Assembly (NCBI GenBank): GCA_029051835.1
Contig: JAIDKJ010000184.1
Location: 1 to 6,319, forward strand
DNA length: 6,319 bases
Direction of reading: 5' to 3'
DNA from: Paramuribaculum sp.
GTDB taxonomy: Bacteria; Bacteroidota; Bacteroidia; Bacteroidales; Muribaculaceae
Shown here: positions 1 to 6,241 of the stretch, in pieces
Layout: each line of letters starts with the position of its first letter
Numbering within the stretch: the first letter of the stretch is position 1
Notes under the pieces: model-generated
The model's database searches: none
Told to the model about the DNA's origin: nothing
What the model saw: only the letters and a program-made list of their open reading frames with translations
Made by a program: the position numbers and the translations under genes

Positions 1-1166
1 TACTCGTCACGGGCGCATCGCGGTTTCACTTCGAACTGATATCCGAAATGCTTGAGGCGCGGCAACACGAAACGGTGCTGGAGGTGAATCTCGACGCCCT
101 GGTGTCAAACTTCAACCTCTACCGCTCCATGCTCCGCCCCACCACAGGCATAATCTGCATGGTCAAGGCCTCGGGCTACGGAGCCGGCTCCTACGAGCTT
201 GCCAAGACGCTTCAGGCTCAGGGCGCGGCCTATATGGCCGTGGCGGTACTCGACGAGGGAGTGGAACTGCGCGAGGCGGGCATCACCATGCCGGTGATGG
301 TGATGAATCCCCACGTGGCCAACTACAAGACAATGTTTGCCTACAGGCTCGAACCGGAGGTGTACTCCTTCAGCATACTGCGCGAGATTATACGCGAGGG
401 CGAGAAGTGCGGCATCACCGACTTCCCGGTCCATATCAAGCTCGACACCGGCATGCACAGGCTCGGCTTCATTCCCGAAGAGATCCCCGAACTGATCGAC
501 CTTCTGCGGCGCCAGAAAGTGGTGAGGCCACATTCGCTCTTCTCCCATCTGGCCACCGCCGACTGTCCCGAACTCAACTCCTATACGGAGGGACAGCTGA
601 AACTGTTTGACACAATGTGCGCACAGATACAGAGCGCCTTCAGCCACTACATCATGCGCCACATACTCAACTCCGCAGGCATCGCGCGCTATCCGTCGCA
701 CCAGTACGACATGGTGCGCCTCGGCATAGGACTTTACGGCATAGGCACCCTGCCGGGTGGCGAACCTGCCGGCCTGCGGACGGTTTCGTCGCTGCGCACC
801 GTCATAATCTCGATACGCGAATGGCCTGCCGGCACACCGATAGGCTACGGATGCCGCGGAGTGTGCACGCGCCGCTCCCGCATCGCCACCATCCCGGTGG
901 GCTATGCCGACGGCATCGACCGCCACCTGGGCAACGGCGGCATGAGAGTGTGGATCAACGGCCACCGCTGCCCGTCGATAGGCAATATATGCATGGATGC
1001 ATGCATGATCGACGTCACCGACGCCGACTGCCAGGTGGGCGACCGTGTGGAGATATTCGGCGACAACGTGGCGGTGGAGGATCTGTCGGACGCGCTCAAC
1101 ACCATTCCCTACGAGATGCTCACGTCCGTAAGCACCCGAGTGAAGCGCATTTACTACCGCGAATGA
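1..1166 (+). CDS. Bifunctional MurF / alanine racemase, C-terminal racemase part (5' partial)
   Basis: This is a PLP-dependent alanine racemase, converting L-Ala to D-Ala for peptidoglycan in the cytoplasm. The frame is open to the window edge; the first complete codon is at 3. The residues before the first ATG (position 48) read VTGASRFHFELISEML, like the end of MurF plus the linker of Bacteroidetes MurF-Alr fusions, so 48 is an internal Met and not the start. Counting from that Met, the PLP lysine is K40 in MVKASGYGAG. The IGYGCRG stretch (codons near 840-860) holds the probable catalytic tyrosine. IPVGYADG and GNICMDACMIDV are the conserved C-terminal racemase motifs. In the fused family the missing N-terminal half adds D-Ala-D-Ala to UDP-MurNAc-tripeptide, so one protein makes the D-Ala precursor and uses its product. 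The racemase part looks intact. The MurF half is inferred from the linker only. Confidence 0.93.
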   Translation, partial: LVTGASRFHFELISEMLEARQHETVLEVNLDALVSNFNLYRSMLRPTTGIICMVKASGYGAGSYELAKTLQAQGAAYMAVAVLDEGVELREAGITMPVMVMNPHVANYKTMFAYRLEPEVYSFSILREIIREGEKCGITDFPVHIKLDTGMHRLGFIPEEIPELIDLLRRQKVVRPHSLFSHLATADCPELNSYTEGQLKLFDTMCAQIQSAFSHYIMRHILNSAGIARYPSHQYDMVRLGIGLYGIGTLPGGEPAGLRTVSSLRTVIISIREWPAGTPIGYGCRGVCTRRSRIATIPVGYADGIDRHLGNGGMRVWINGHRCPSIGNICMDACMIDVTDADCQVGDRVEIFGDNVAVEDLSDALNTIPYEMLTSVSTRVKRIYYRE

Positions 1167-1183
1167 GCGTCGGCGTCGCAAAC

Positions 1184-1230
1184 ATGGCACACAATACGGC
1201 CATTTGTGCCATAGGTTAAGGTTTTGTTAA
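1184..1230 (+). terminator. Possible weak terminator after murF-alr
   Basis: Eighteen bases after the stop codon, ATGGCACA (1184-1191) pairs with TGTGCCAT (1205-1212) around a 13-base loop. A few further A-T pairs are possible inside if one C is bulged. The following bases are only moderately T-rich (GGTTTTGTTAA), so this would be a weak intrinsic terminator. It could instead be an operator-like inverted repeat upstream of the oxidoreductase operon promoter. Confidence 0.4.
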
Positions 1231-1257
1231 ATGTCGCGTTCTTGGCAGAAAAAATGT

Positions 1258-1265
1258 TACTTTTG
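1258..1265 (+). promoter_or_regulatory. Bacteroidetes -7 promoter element for the oxidoreductase operon
   Basis: TACTTTTG matches the Bacteroidetes sigma-ABfr -7 consensus TAnnTTTG exactly. It is the same octamer as the -7 element of the minus-strand ferredoxin gene. It would place the transcript start near 1272 and leave a leader of about 23 bases before the ATG at 1295. No good TTG -33 element sits 19-21 bases upstream; the nearest TTG (1242-1244) is too close at 13 bases. The promoter may therefore be weak or need an activator. Confidence 0.6.
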
Positions 1266-1294
1266 TATCGGTCATTGACAAGACAACAATAAAT

Positions 1295-1528
1295 ATGGCA
1301 AAATTCATCGGAGCTGTAGAGATCAATATGGAGCGATGCAAGGGATGCGATCTATGTGTGGTAGCATGCCCCTGTTCAGTGCTCAGCCTGCAGCCCAAGG
1401 AGGTCAACAACCGAGGCTATCACTACGCCTACGCCGACAAGGCCGAGGCTTGCATCGGCTGCGCGGCCTGCGCCACGGTGTGCCCCGACGGCTGCATCAC
1501 CGTGTATCGTGTAACGAACCAATCCTGA
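1295..1528 (+). CDS. 2-oxoacid:ferredoxin oxidoreductase delta subunit (2x[4Fe-4S], KorD/VorD type)
   Basis: This 77-residue iron-sulfur subunit would carry electrons from the catalytic alpha-beta core to external ferredoxin. It has two complete 4Fe-4S motifs: C15-x2-C18-x2-C21-x3-C25-P and C53-x2-C56-x2-C59-x3-C63-P. There is one extra cysteine after each motif (C27 and C67), outside the usual ligand set. The ATG start follows an AT-rich leader (ACAACAATAAAT) with no Shine-Dalgarno sequence, as is common in this phylum. It is the first gene of the operon, and its stop lies 2 bases before the alpha-subunit ATG. The order delta-alpha-beta-gamma matches the korDABC order known in methanogens. 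Alone it would pass for a generic ferredoxin; the operon context makes it the delta subunit. Confidence 0.88.
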   Translation: MAKFIGAVEINMERCKGCDLCVVACPCSVLSLQPKEVNNRGYHYAYADKAEACIGCAACATVCPDGCITVYRVTNQS

Positions 1529-1530
1529 TC

Positions 1531-2631
1531 ATGACAATGGATGAAGAAGTGAGGCTAATGAAGGGCAACGAGGCGATAGCCCATGCTGCCGTCCGCTACG
1601 GCGTCGACGGATATTTCGGCTATCCGATCACCCCGCAGAGCGAGGTGCTTGAAACCCTTGAGGCGCTCATGCCCTGGGAAACCACCGGAATGGTGGTGCT
1701 TCAGGCCGAGAGCGAAGTGGCCTCTATCAATATGGTATATGGCGGCGCAGCCACAGGCAAGGCCGTCATGACATCATCGTCGAGCCCCGGCATCAGCCTG
1801 ATGCAGGAGGGGCTGTCGTATATCGCCGCCGGCGAACTCCCGGCTCTGGTGGTCAACGTGATGCGCGGAGGTCCCGGTCTGGGCACCATACATCCCTCGC
1901 AGGCCGACTATCATCAGGCCACCCGCGGCGGCGGCCACGGCGACTACCACTTCATAGTGCTGGCGCCCTCTACGGTGCAGGAGATGGCCGACTTCGTAGG
2001 ACTCGGCTTCGACCTGGCGTTCAAATACCGCACTCCGGCCATGATACTGGCCGACGGCATCGTGGGCCAGATGATGGAGAAGGTGGTGTTGCCGCCGCAG
2101 CGTCCACGCCGCACCGACAGAGAGATAGCCGAGCAATGTCCGTGGGCCGTCACCGGCCGCCCGGAGGGAAGAGGCCCCAACGTGATGACGACCCTCGAGC
2201 TCGACTCCTACAAGATGGAGGACAACAACCTGCGCTATCAGGCCACCTACGACCTCATACGCCGCAACGAAGTGAGATACGAGGAGTATCTGACCGACGA
2301 CGCCGACTATATCTTCGTGGCCTTCGGCTCCATGGCCCGCATCTGCACCAAGGCTATCGACGACGCCCGCGCCGAAGGGATACGCGTGGGTCTGATACGC
2401 CCCGTCACCCTCTGGCCGTTCCCTGAAAAGCCTCTGGCCGAACTGTCGGAGCGGGTCAAGGGGATGCTTGTGGTGGAACTCAACGCCGGGCAGATGATAG
2501 ACGATGTCAGACTGGCCACCTCCCGACGCATTCCGGTGGAACACTTCGGACGCCTCGGCGGCATAGTCCCCAGCCCGGCGGAAGTGACCGACGCCTTCAA
2601 AAAATTCATCAGCAGGATAAGCAAGTCATGA
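1531..2631 (+). CDS. vorB: 2-oxoacid:ferredoxin oxidoreductase alpha subunit, VorB type
   Basis: This 366-residue subunit supplies the pyrimidine side of the TPP site and substrate contacts in the oxidative, CoA-dependent decarboxylation of a 2-oxoacid. Visible features are MKGNEAIAHAA near residues 10-20, GYPITPQSE at 30-38, the QAESEVASINMVYGGAA segment with its TPP-contacting glutamate, SSSSPGISLMQEG, and MRGGPGLG followed by HPSQADYHQATRGGGHGDYH. The C-terminal third (from about residue 265) fits the second oxidoreductase domain. The GGPGLG...PSQADY...GGGHGDYH signature is typical of VorB (2-ketoisovalerate type), whereas 2-oxoglutarate KorA proteins as I recall them have GGPSTGLPT there; the substrate is still an inference. 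The ATG at 1531 is chosen because it gives the normal family N-terminus and starts 2 bases after the delta stop. The same frame is open upstream to 1336, but that would overlap most of the ferredoxin gene. The stop overlaps the beta start as ATGA. Confidence 0.92.
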   Translation: MTMDEEVRLMKGNEAIAHAAVRYGVDGYFGYPITPQSEVLETLEALMPWETTGMVVLQAESEVASINMVYGGAATGKAVMTSSSSPGISLMQEGLSYIAAGELPALVVNVMRGGPGLGTIHPSQADYHQATRGGGHGDYHFIVLAPSTVQEMADFVGLGFDLAFKYRTPAMILADGIVGQMMEKVVLPPQRPRRTDREIAEQCPWAVTGRPEGRGPNVMTTLELDSYKMEDNNLRYQATYDLIRRNEVRYEEYLTDDADYIFVAFGSMARICTKAIDDARAEGIRVGLIRPVTLWPFPEKPLAELSERVKGMLVVELNAGQMIDDVRLATSRRIPVEHFGRLGGIVPSPAEVTDAFKKFISRISKS

Positions 2632-3401
2632 ATACCGACGATATCAAACGGGCTGAAAACGTGGTGTGCTCCAAGCCGCGCCTGCTCAACGACAACAATA
2701 TGCACTACTGCCCCGGATGCTCCCACGGAGTGGTCCACAAGCTTGTGGCAGAAGTGATAGAGGAGATGGGAGCCGAGCACACGGCCATAGGCATAGCCCC
2801 GGTGGGATGTGCCGTATTTGCCTACAACTATATAGACATCGACTGGATAGAGGCCGCCCACGGCCGTGCTCCGGCTGTGGCCACAGCCGCAAAGCGGCTG
2901 AATCCCGGCCGGCTCGTATTCACCTATCAGGGCGACGGCGATCTGGCCGCGATAGGCACCGCCGAAACCATCCATGCCGCCAACCGTGGCGAAAACATAG
3001 CTATCATATTCATCAACAATGCCATCTACGGCATGACAGGCGGACAGATGGCGCCGACCACGCTCGAGGGCATGAAGACCTCCACCACCCCCTACGGCCG
3101 ACGCGCCGACCTCAACGGGCATCCGCTCCGGATCACCGAACTGCTGGCGCAACTGCCGGGAACGTGCTACGTCACCCGCCAGTCGGTCCACACACCGGCC
3201 ACCGTGCGCAAAGCCAAGGCCGCCATACGACGGGCATTCGAAAATTCAATGAACGGGCGCGGCACCTCGGTGGTAGAGATAGTCAGCACCTGCAACAGCG
3301 GCTGGAAAATGTCGCCCGACAAGGCCAACCGCTGGATGGTCGACAACATGTTTCCGTTCTATCCGCCCGGCGACCTCAAAACCACTGACCAAGAGAAATG
3401 A
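2628..3401 (+). CDS. 2-oxoacid:ferredoxin oxidoreductase beta subunit (TPP-binding; KorB/VorA type)
   Basis: This 257-residue subunit binds the TPP diphosphate and the proximal 4Fe-4S cluster. The likely cluster ligands are C28 and C31 (YCPGCSHG), C61 (PVGC) and C222 (STCNSG), the four-cysteine pattern of two- to four-subunit 2-oxoacid oxidoreductases. The TPP motif runs from GDGD (102-105) to INNAIYGMTGGQMAPTT (129-145), where D104, N131 and the TGGQ loop are the expected Mg-TPP and substrate-side elements. HGRAPAVATAAKRLNP (78-93) is also conserved. All expected residues are present. It is translationally coupled on both sides by ATGA overlaps (2628-2631 and 3398-3401), consistent with equal amounts of each subunit. 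It is called VorA or KorB depending on the scheme, and the sequence alone does not fix the substrate. Confidence 0.92.
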   Translation: MNTDDIKRAENVVCSKPRLLNDNNMHYCPGCSHGVVHKLVAEVIEEMGAEHTAIGIAPVGCAVFAYNYIDIDWIEAAHGRAPAVATAAKRLNPGRLVFTYQGDGDLAAIGTAETIHAANRGENIAIIFINNAIYGMTGGQMAPTTLEGMKTSTTPYGRRADLNGHPLRITELLAQLPGTCYVTRQSVHTPATVRKAKAAIRRAFENSMNGRGTSVVEIVSTCNSGWKMSPDKANRWMVDNMFPFYPPGDLKTTDQEK

Positions 3402-3940
3402 AAGAAGAGATAATCATAGCAGGATTCGGCGGACAGGGCGTGCTCTCGATGGGCAAGATACTGGCTTACGCCGGACTGATGGATAATCTGGAAGTGACCT
3501 GGATGCCCTCATACGGGCCTGAACAGAGAGGAGGCACGGCCAATGTCACCGTGGTGCTCAGCGACTCCCCCATCAGTTCGCCGGTGCTCGACAGCTACGA
3601 CACGGCGGTGATACTCAACCAGCAGAGCCTCGACAAGTTCGAGAGCAAGGTGAAGCCCGGCGGCACGCTGATCTACGACCCCTACGGCATACACCGCGCT
3701 CCGGAGCGCACCGACATAACAGTGGTGAGAGTGGAGGCGATGGAGGCCACATTCGACATGAAGAGCGCCAAGACCTACAATATGGTGGTGCTTGGAGCGT
3801 TGCTCGCCGTAAGGCAGCTCGTCCCGCTCGAAAGCGTCATGTCGGGACTCAAGAAGGTATTGCCGGAGCGTCATCACCACCTGCTGCCCGACAACCGCGA
3901 GGCGATAGTTCGCGGCATGGAGCTGACAGGCCGTCGATAG
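3398..3940 (+). CDS. 2-oxoacid:ferredoxin oxidoreductase gamma subunit (KorC/VorC type)
   Basis: This 180-residue subunit forms the CoA-contacting gamma domain (pyruvate ferredoxin/flavodoxin oxidoreductase gamma family). Motifs are GFGGQGVLSMGK (9-20), WMPSYGPEQRGGTAN (35-49), a mid-protein DTAVILNQQSLDKF (68-81), TYNMVVLGAL (126-135) and the family-typical tail LPERHHHLLPDN (155-166). The length is normal and no key motif is missing. Its ATG overlaps the beta stop as ATGA. It is the last gene of the operon. Its final 92 bases (3849-3940) lie opposite the 3' end of the convergent glycosyltransferase gene, and no terminator hairpin is visible after it. The conserved tail shows that the overlapped bases really code for the gamma subunit. 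Confidence 0.92.
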   Translation: MKEEIIIAGFGGQGVLSMGKILAYAGLMDNLEVTWMPSYGPEQRGGTANVTVVLSDSPISSPVLDSYDTAVILNQQSLDKFESKVKPGGTLIYDPYGIHRAPERTDITVVRVEAMEATFDMKSAKTYNMVVLGALLAVRQLVPLESVMSGLKKVLPERHHHLLPDNREAIVRGMELTGRR

Positions 3941-4784
3941 CCTCAAGCAGACGGTTGTTGGCCTGACGCCTTGCCGGATCGGCCACCCATCCCCATTTAT
4001 TGAAATATCTGACCATATTGACGACATGGATCGCGAGCATCCGCAGCGACCGTGCCGACGCTGCCGCATGGTCATGAATCACCGTCACCGCCGGACAATA
4101 CAGCGTCGGGCGGAGCGCATGGATGCGCCGTGTCAGATCGATATCTTCGGGATACATGAAGAAACGCTCGTCGAACAGCCCTGCCTCGCGAAGGGCATCG
4201 CAGGCCACGAGCATAAAGCTGCCCTGCAGATATGGCACGTCGAGATCCGACGCGTGATCCCAATGAGCCAGGAGATAGCGCTGCCTGCGGCGGCGCCACA
4301 GAAACGAAGGCACAAAACGACGCAATATCAGGTCGGCGGGCGCAGGGAGCATCCGGCAGGTGTGCTGAAGCCGTCCGTCGGGATAGAGTATACGTGGCGC
4401 AGCCATTCCGCATCGGGGAGTGCGACGCATCGCCTCAAGCAGCCCGGCTATGACTCCCGGATCCCACCGGACATCGGGGTTGAGCAGCAGATGATGAGTG
4501 GAACCCGACGCCAACGCCCGGCGAAGAGCCACATTGTGGGCGGCGCCATAGCCACGGTTGGGCACCCTGAGATAGCACACGCCGGCACACGCCTCGACTG
4601 CGGCACGAAGCCTGTCGTCGGGCGAATTGTCGATGACGCACACGGAGGTCACGCCGTCGGCCTGCAACGACGCAAGCACAGCCTGCAACTGTCGCACCGG
4701 AGTGCGGTGCACAACCACCGAAGCAGTAAGCCTAAGTTCGTGTGGATCTGTCATATCCTGCCAATGATAATCAGCATCGGTCAT
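3849..4784 (-). CDS. Glycosyltransferase family 2 (rhamnosyltransferase-like)
   Basis: This 311-residue GT-A fold transferase probably adds a sugar from a nucleotide donor to a growing surface polysaccharide or lipid-linked glycan. Motifs are TASVVVH near the N-terminus, VIDNSPDD (50-57), NRGYGAAHN (76-84), the metal/donor-site LLNPDV (100-105), YLQGSFM (185-191), and FFMYPEDIDLTRR (208-220), whose ED supplies the probable catalytic base. VIHDHAAAS (235-243) is the usual late histidine motif. No membrane span is evident. ATG 4784 is chosen; ATG 4754 is possible, and the frame continues to a TTG at 4826 that falls inside the U-tract of the ferredoxin terminator and cannot be a normal start. 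No TAnnTTTG element is visible ahead of it. About 30 C-terminal residues (from about 282) are antisense to the gamma subunit gene and look unconserved. The acceptor and donor sugars cannot be told. Confidence 0.88.
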   Translation of the reverse strand: MTDADYHWQDMTDPHELRLTASVVVHRTPVRQLQAVLASLQADGVTSVCVIDNSPDDRLRAAVEACAGVCYLRVPNRGYGAAHNVALRRALASGSTHHLLLNPDVRWDPGVIAGLLEAMRRTPRCGMAAPRILYPDGRLQHTCRMLPAPADLILRRFVPSFLWRRRRQRYLLAHWDHASDLDVPYLQGSFMLVACDALREAGLFDERFFMYPEDIDLTRRIHALRPTLYCPAVTVIHDHAAASARSLRMLAIHVVNMVRYFNKWGWVADPARRQANNRLLEAIDGLSAPCRELSPRGCRAAGGDDAPAIPS

Positions 4785-4823
4785 CGTTAACAACAGCACT
4801 CGCGACCGGAATTCGGATCGGCA

Positions 4824-4868
4824 CAAAAAAATCTCCGGACAGAGGCTTTGACACCTTGCTGTCCGGAG
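4824..4868 (-). terminator. Strong intrinsic terminator of the ferredoxin gene
   Basis: CTCCGGACAG (4833-4842) and CTGTCCGGAG (4859-4868) form a perfect 10-bp GC-rich stem around a 16-base loop. Inside the loop AGG and CCT can add three pairs. Read on the minus strand, the stem is followed by A, seven Ts (complement of 4825-4831) and G. This is a textbook Rho-independent terminator 35 bases after the ferredoxin stop. On the plus strand the downstream side (TTATCTTTCC) is a poor U-tract, so it mainly works for minus-strand transcripts. Confidence 0.9.
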
Positions 4869-4903
4869 TTATCTTTCCGTTTTGATCGTGTCGCGACGGC
4901 TTT

Positions 4904-5071
4904 TTAGCCCGGAATGATAGCCTCGTTGGGGCAAACCTCAGCGCATGAGCCGCACTCGATGCAGGTGTCGGGATCGATGTGGTAGATATCGCCCTCGGAG
5001 ATAGCCTCCACGGGGCAGACGGGCAGGCAGGTGCCGCATGCCACGCATTTGTCGGTAATTACGTAAGCCAT
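4904..5071 (-). CDS. Small 2[4Fe-4S] ferredoxin (clostridial type)
   Basis: This 55-residue soluble electron carrier has two full cluster motifs: C9-x2-C12-x2-C15-x3-C19-P and C37-x2-C40-x2-C43-x3-C47-P, separated by a short acidic segment. It starts MAYVITDKCVACGTC and ends NEAIIPG before TAA. Length and cysteine spacing match clostridial-type ferredoxins exactly, with no extra cysteines. The ATG lies behind an AT-rich leader without a Shine-Dalgarno sequence. It is a stand-alone transcription unit with its own promoter (5126-5156) and terminator (4824-4868). It is a likely low-potential partner for 2-oxoacid oxidoreductases, such as the VorB-type enzyme encoded about 1 kb away, and for hydrogenase or Rnf-type complexes; the pairing is inferred from proximity. 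Confidence 0.95.
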   Translation of the reverse strand: MAYVITDKCVACGTCLPVCPVEAISEGDIYHIDPDTCIECGSCAEVCPNEAIIPG

Positions 5072-5125
5072 AGTTGTAATTGGTTAATAGGTTAATTATG
5101 GTTTCTTATAGATGATTCTCGACTG

Positions 5126-5156
5126 CAAAAGTAGGCCTTTTCGTGAAATCTGCAAA
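5126..5156 (-). promoter_or_regulatory. Bacteroidetes promoter of the ferredoxin gene
   Basis: Read on the minus strand, TTTG (5156-5153) is followed after 19 bases by TACTTTTG (5133-5126). This is an almost ideal TTTG / TAnnTTTG pair for the Bacteroidetes primary sigma factor. The transcript would start near 5119, leaving a leader of about 48 bases that is AT-rich and lacks a Shine-Dalgarno sequence. Such a close match suggests strong, constitutive expression. Confidence 0.85.
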
Positions 5157-5333
5157 GATTTTCGCAAAAAAATCCGCATAGGGACTATACAGCCCCCCTC
5201 AGCAGGAACTTGACGCCCGATTCACTCTGCCGGACTCCACTATGGATTCACGTCAGAGCAGACTACCAGCGCCAGTCCCCGCATCCACTAAACCGTAATC
5301 GCAAACCGACACTATGCCTTGCAACATATTTCA
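5157..5333. other. Non-coding stretch upstream of the ferredoxin promoter
   Basis: No open frame with a plausible start was found on either strand, and no tRNA or rRNA. It contains a GATTCAC direct repeat (near 5220 and 5255) and the short self-complementary TCCACTATGGA, both within chance expectation. It lies between two divergent promoters, so it could hold regulatory sites, but no specific one can be named. Confidence 0.5.
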
Positions 5334-5364
5334 TTGTCTATCTCATGATCTGTTTGTAACTTTG
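5334..5364 (+). promoter_or_regulatory. Upstream forward promoter candidate
   Basis: TTG (5334-5336) and TAACTTTG (5357-5364), 20 bases apart, match the Bacteroidetes -33/-7 pair well. Transcription would start near 5371 and run forward. There is no ATG before 5488, so the transcript would be either a leader of about 117 bases for the gene at 5488 or a small RNA. It is the better of the two forward promoters by consensus. Confidence 0.6.
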
Positions 5365-5413
5365 TGTCTATAGCAATCGAACCGAGCCTCAGCCGCGAAG
5401 CATACCTATTCCC

Positions 5414-5445
5414 GAAAAATCGCGACCGATCCTATCGATATTTTC
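5414..5445. repeat. Imperfect inverted repeat between the two forward promoters
   Basis: GAAAAATCG (5414-5422) can pair with CGATATTTTC (5436-5445), with one bulged base and a 13-base loop. It lies between the two forward promoter candidates and 14 bases before the second -7 box. No U-tract follows, so it is not a clear terminator. An operator or leader hairpin is possible, and chance in AT-rich DNA cannot be excluded. Confidence 0.35.
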
Positions 5446-5458
5446 AAAGAAATAGCTC

Positions 5459-5466
5459 TACCTTTG
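5459..5466 (+). promoter_or_regulatory. -7 element directly upstream of the tandem-module gene
   Basis: TACCTTTG matches TAnnTTTG exactly. The start would be near 5473, leaving only about 15 bases of A-rich leader before ATG 5488. There is no convincing TTG at the -33 distance. The TTG at 5464 that could extend the downstream frame is part of this element, which supports the ATG as the real start. Confidence 0.65.
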
Positions 5467-5487
5467 CGGCATAATAAAAACCACAAC

Positions 5488-6231
5488 ATGACCAACATTT
5501 CAATTTACGACCAAGTAGTCAACTTCAACGAAAACGAAGAGTCTGAAGTAGTATTAACCATACCCTACCTTCAAGAGGAATTCAGAAACTGGCTGATTAC
5601 CACACGTGACATCAAAGAGAAATCGGCCGATGACTATCTGCGGGCCTACGAGTCGGCCTACGAGCCACTATATGATATCGTCGGACTCGACCTTTACAGT
5701 CTGCTACGTTCATTCCTGAAGGAAATCCCCCAGAATACAGGAAACGACGCGAGCAAGGAATTTGCGCCGGATCTAGTCAGAATCTACCTCGAAACACTGC
5801 AAGAGGAATTGGCCAAAAATGAGGACACCTACACTCAAGCCGAACTCCGAGCTCTAATGAAATATCACGATTTTATCGTAGAAATATCGGGAAGCAGAGC
5901 TGATAAAGTATCCACAAAGCCCCTCCCCGACGAAGAAGAGTTCATCGCATGGCTTGAGGCTGAATACAAGATGGATCACACAAATGCAAAACGTATCGTA
6001 TCCTCAATAAAAAATATGGATCTGATACTTCCCTCACTGGTCAGGGATCCGATGTCGTTTGTCGACGTGCTCCGCGCCATTCCCGACAAAGACAAACGCG
6101 AGCGCTATCTTGCGATTGTGAAACAAAAGAAAAGCCAAATATCGGCCAAAGCGGCATGCTCAAACAAAACCATACAGAACGGCATGGGCAACATCAAGTA
6201 TTACCTTCATTTCCTGAACAGCAAACTATAA
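5488..6231 (+). CDS. Unrecognised protein with two tandem SAM-like / core-binding-like modules
   Basis: I do not recognise this 247-residue protein as a named family. It is acidic at the N-terminus, largely helical by appearance, and has no signal peptide, membrane span or catalytic motif. Two related units are visible: residues 28-133 and 148-247. Each begins EEF-x2-WL (EEFRNWL, EEEFIAWL), has an LR-containing segment ending in IP (LLRSFLKEIP, VLRAIP), then a YL helix, and ends with an aromatic helix (LMKYHDFIVEI, NIKYYLHFLNS). The pattern resembles the N-terminal SAM-like DNA-binding domain of tyrosine recombinases and related N-terminal modules of McrB-like or HNH proteins, but the R-H-R-Y catalytic domain is absent. 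It could bind DNA or RNA or be a stand-alone partner protein; this is inference. ATG 5488 is chosen over a TTG at 5464 inside the -7 element. The gene is visibly AT-richer than the upstream genes, which may signal transfer. Confidence 0.75.
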   Translation: MTNISIYDQVVNFNENEESEVVLTIPYLQEEFRNWLITTRDIKEKSADDYLRAYESAYEPLYDIVGLDLYSLLRSFLKEIPQNTGNDASKEFAPDLVRIYLETLQEELAKNEDTYTQAELRALMKYHDFIVEISGSRADKVSTKPLPDEEEFIAWLEAEYKMDHTNAKRIVSSIKNMDLILPSLVRDPMSFVDVLRAIPDKDKRERYLAIVKQKKSQISAKAACSNKTIQNGMGNIKYYLHFLNSKL

Positions 6232-6241
6232 TCTTTCATAC

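Noticed and set aside
989..1007. Repeated ATGCATG units inside the alanine racemase gene
   Set aside because: They encode the conserved ICMDACMID motif, so the repetition follows from the protein sequence.
105..1190. Long minus-strand open frame opposite the alanine racemase
   Set aside because: It is a GC-rich shadow rich in Ala, Val, His and Arg with no recognisable motif. The plus strand has clear conserved racemase motifs.
1336..1530. Longer vorB start at 1336
   Set aside because: It would overlap nearly all of the delta-subunit gene in another frame, and the added residues look like an out-of-frame translation of the ferredoxin codons.
4026..4790. 254-residue plus-strand open frame opposite the glycosyltransferase
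   Set aside because: Its composition is typical of an antisense shadow, and the minus strand carries all the GT2 motifs.
4785..4826. Upstream TTG start for the glycosyltransferase at 4826
   Set aside because: The TTG is formed by the U-tract of the ferredoxin terminator, and the extra 14 residues precede the usual family N-terminus.
5365..5410. tRNA-like TTCGATT loop on the minus strand
   Set aside because: The flanking bases do not form a T-arm stem and no acceptor or anticodon arm could be found.
5464..5487. Upstream TTG start for the orphan gene at 5464
   Set aside because: The TTG is part of the exact -7 promoter element TACCTTTG, so it would not be in the transcript from that promoter.
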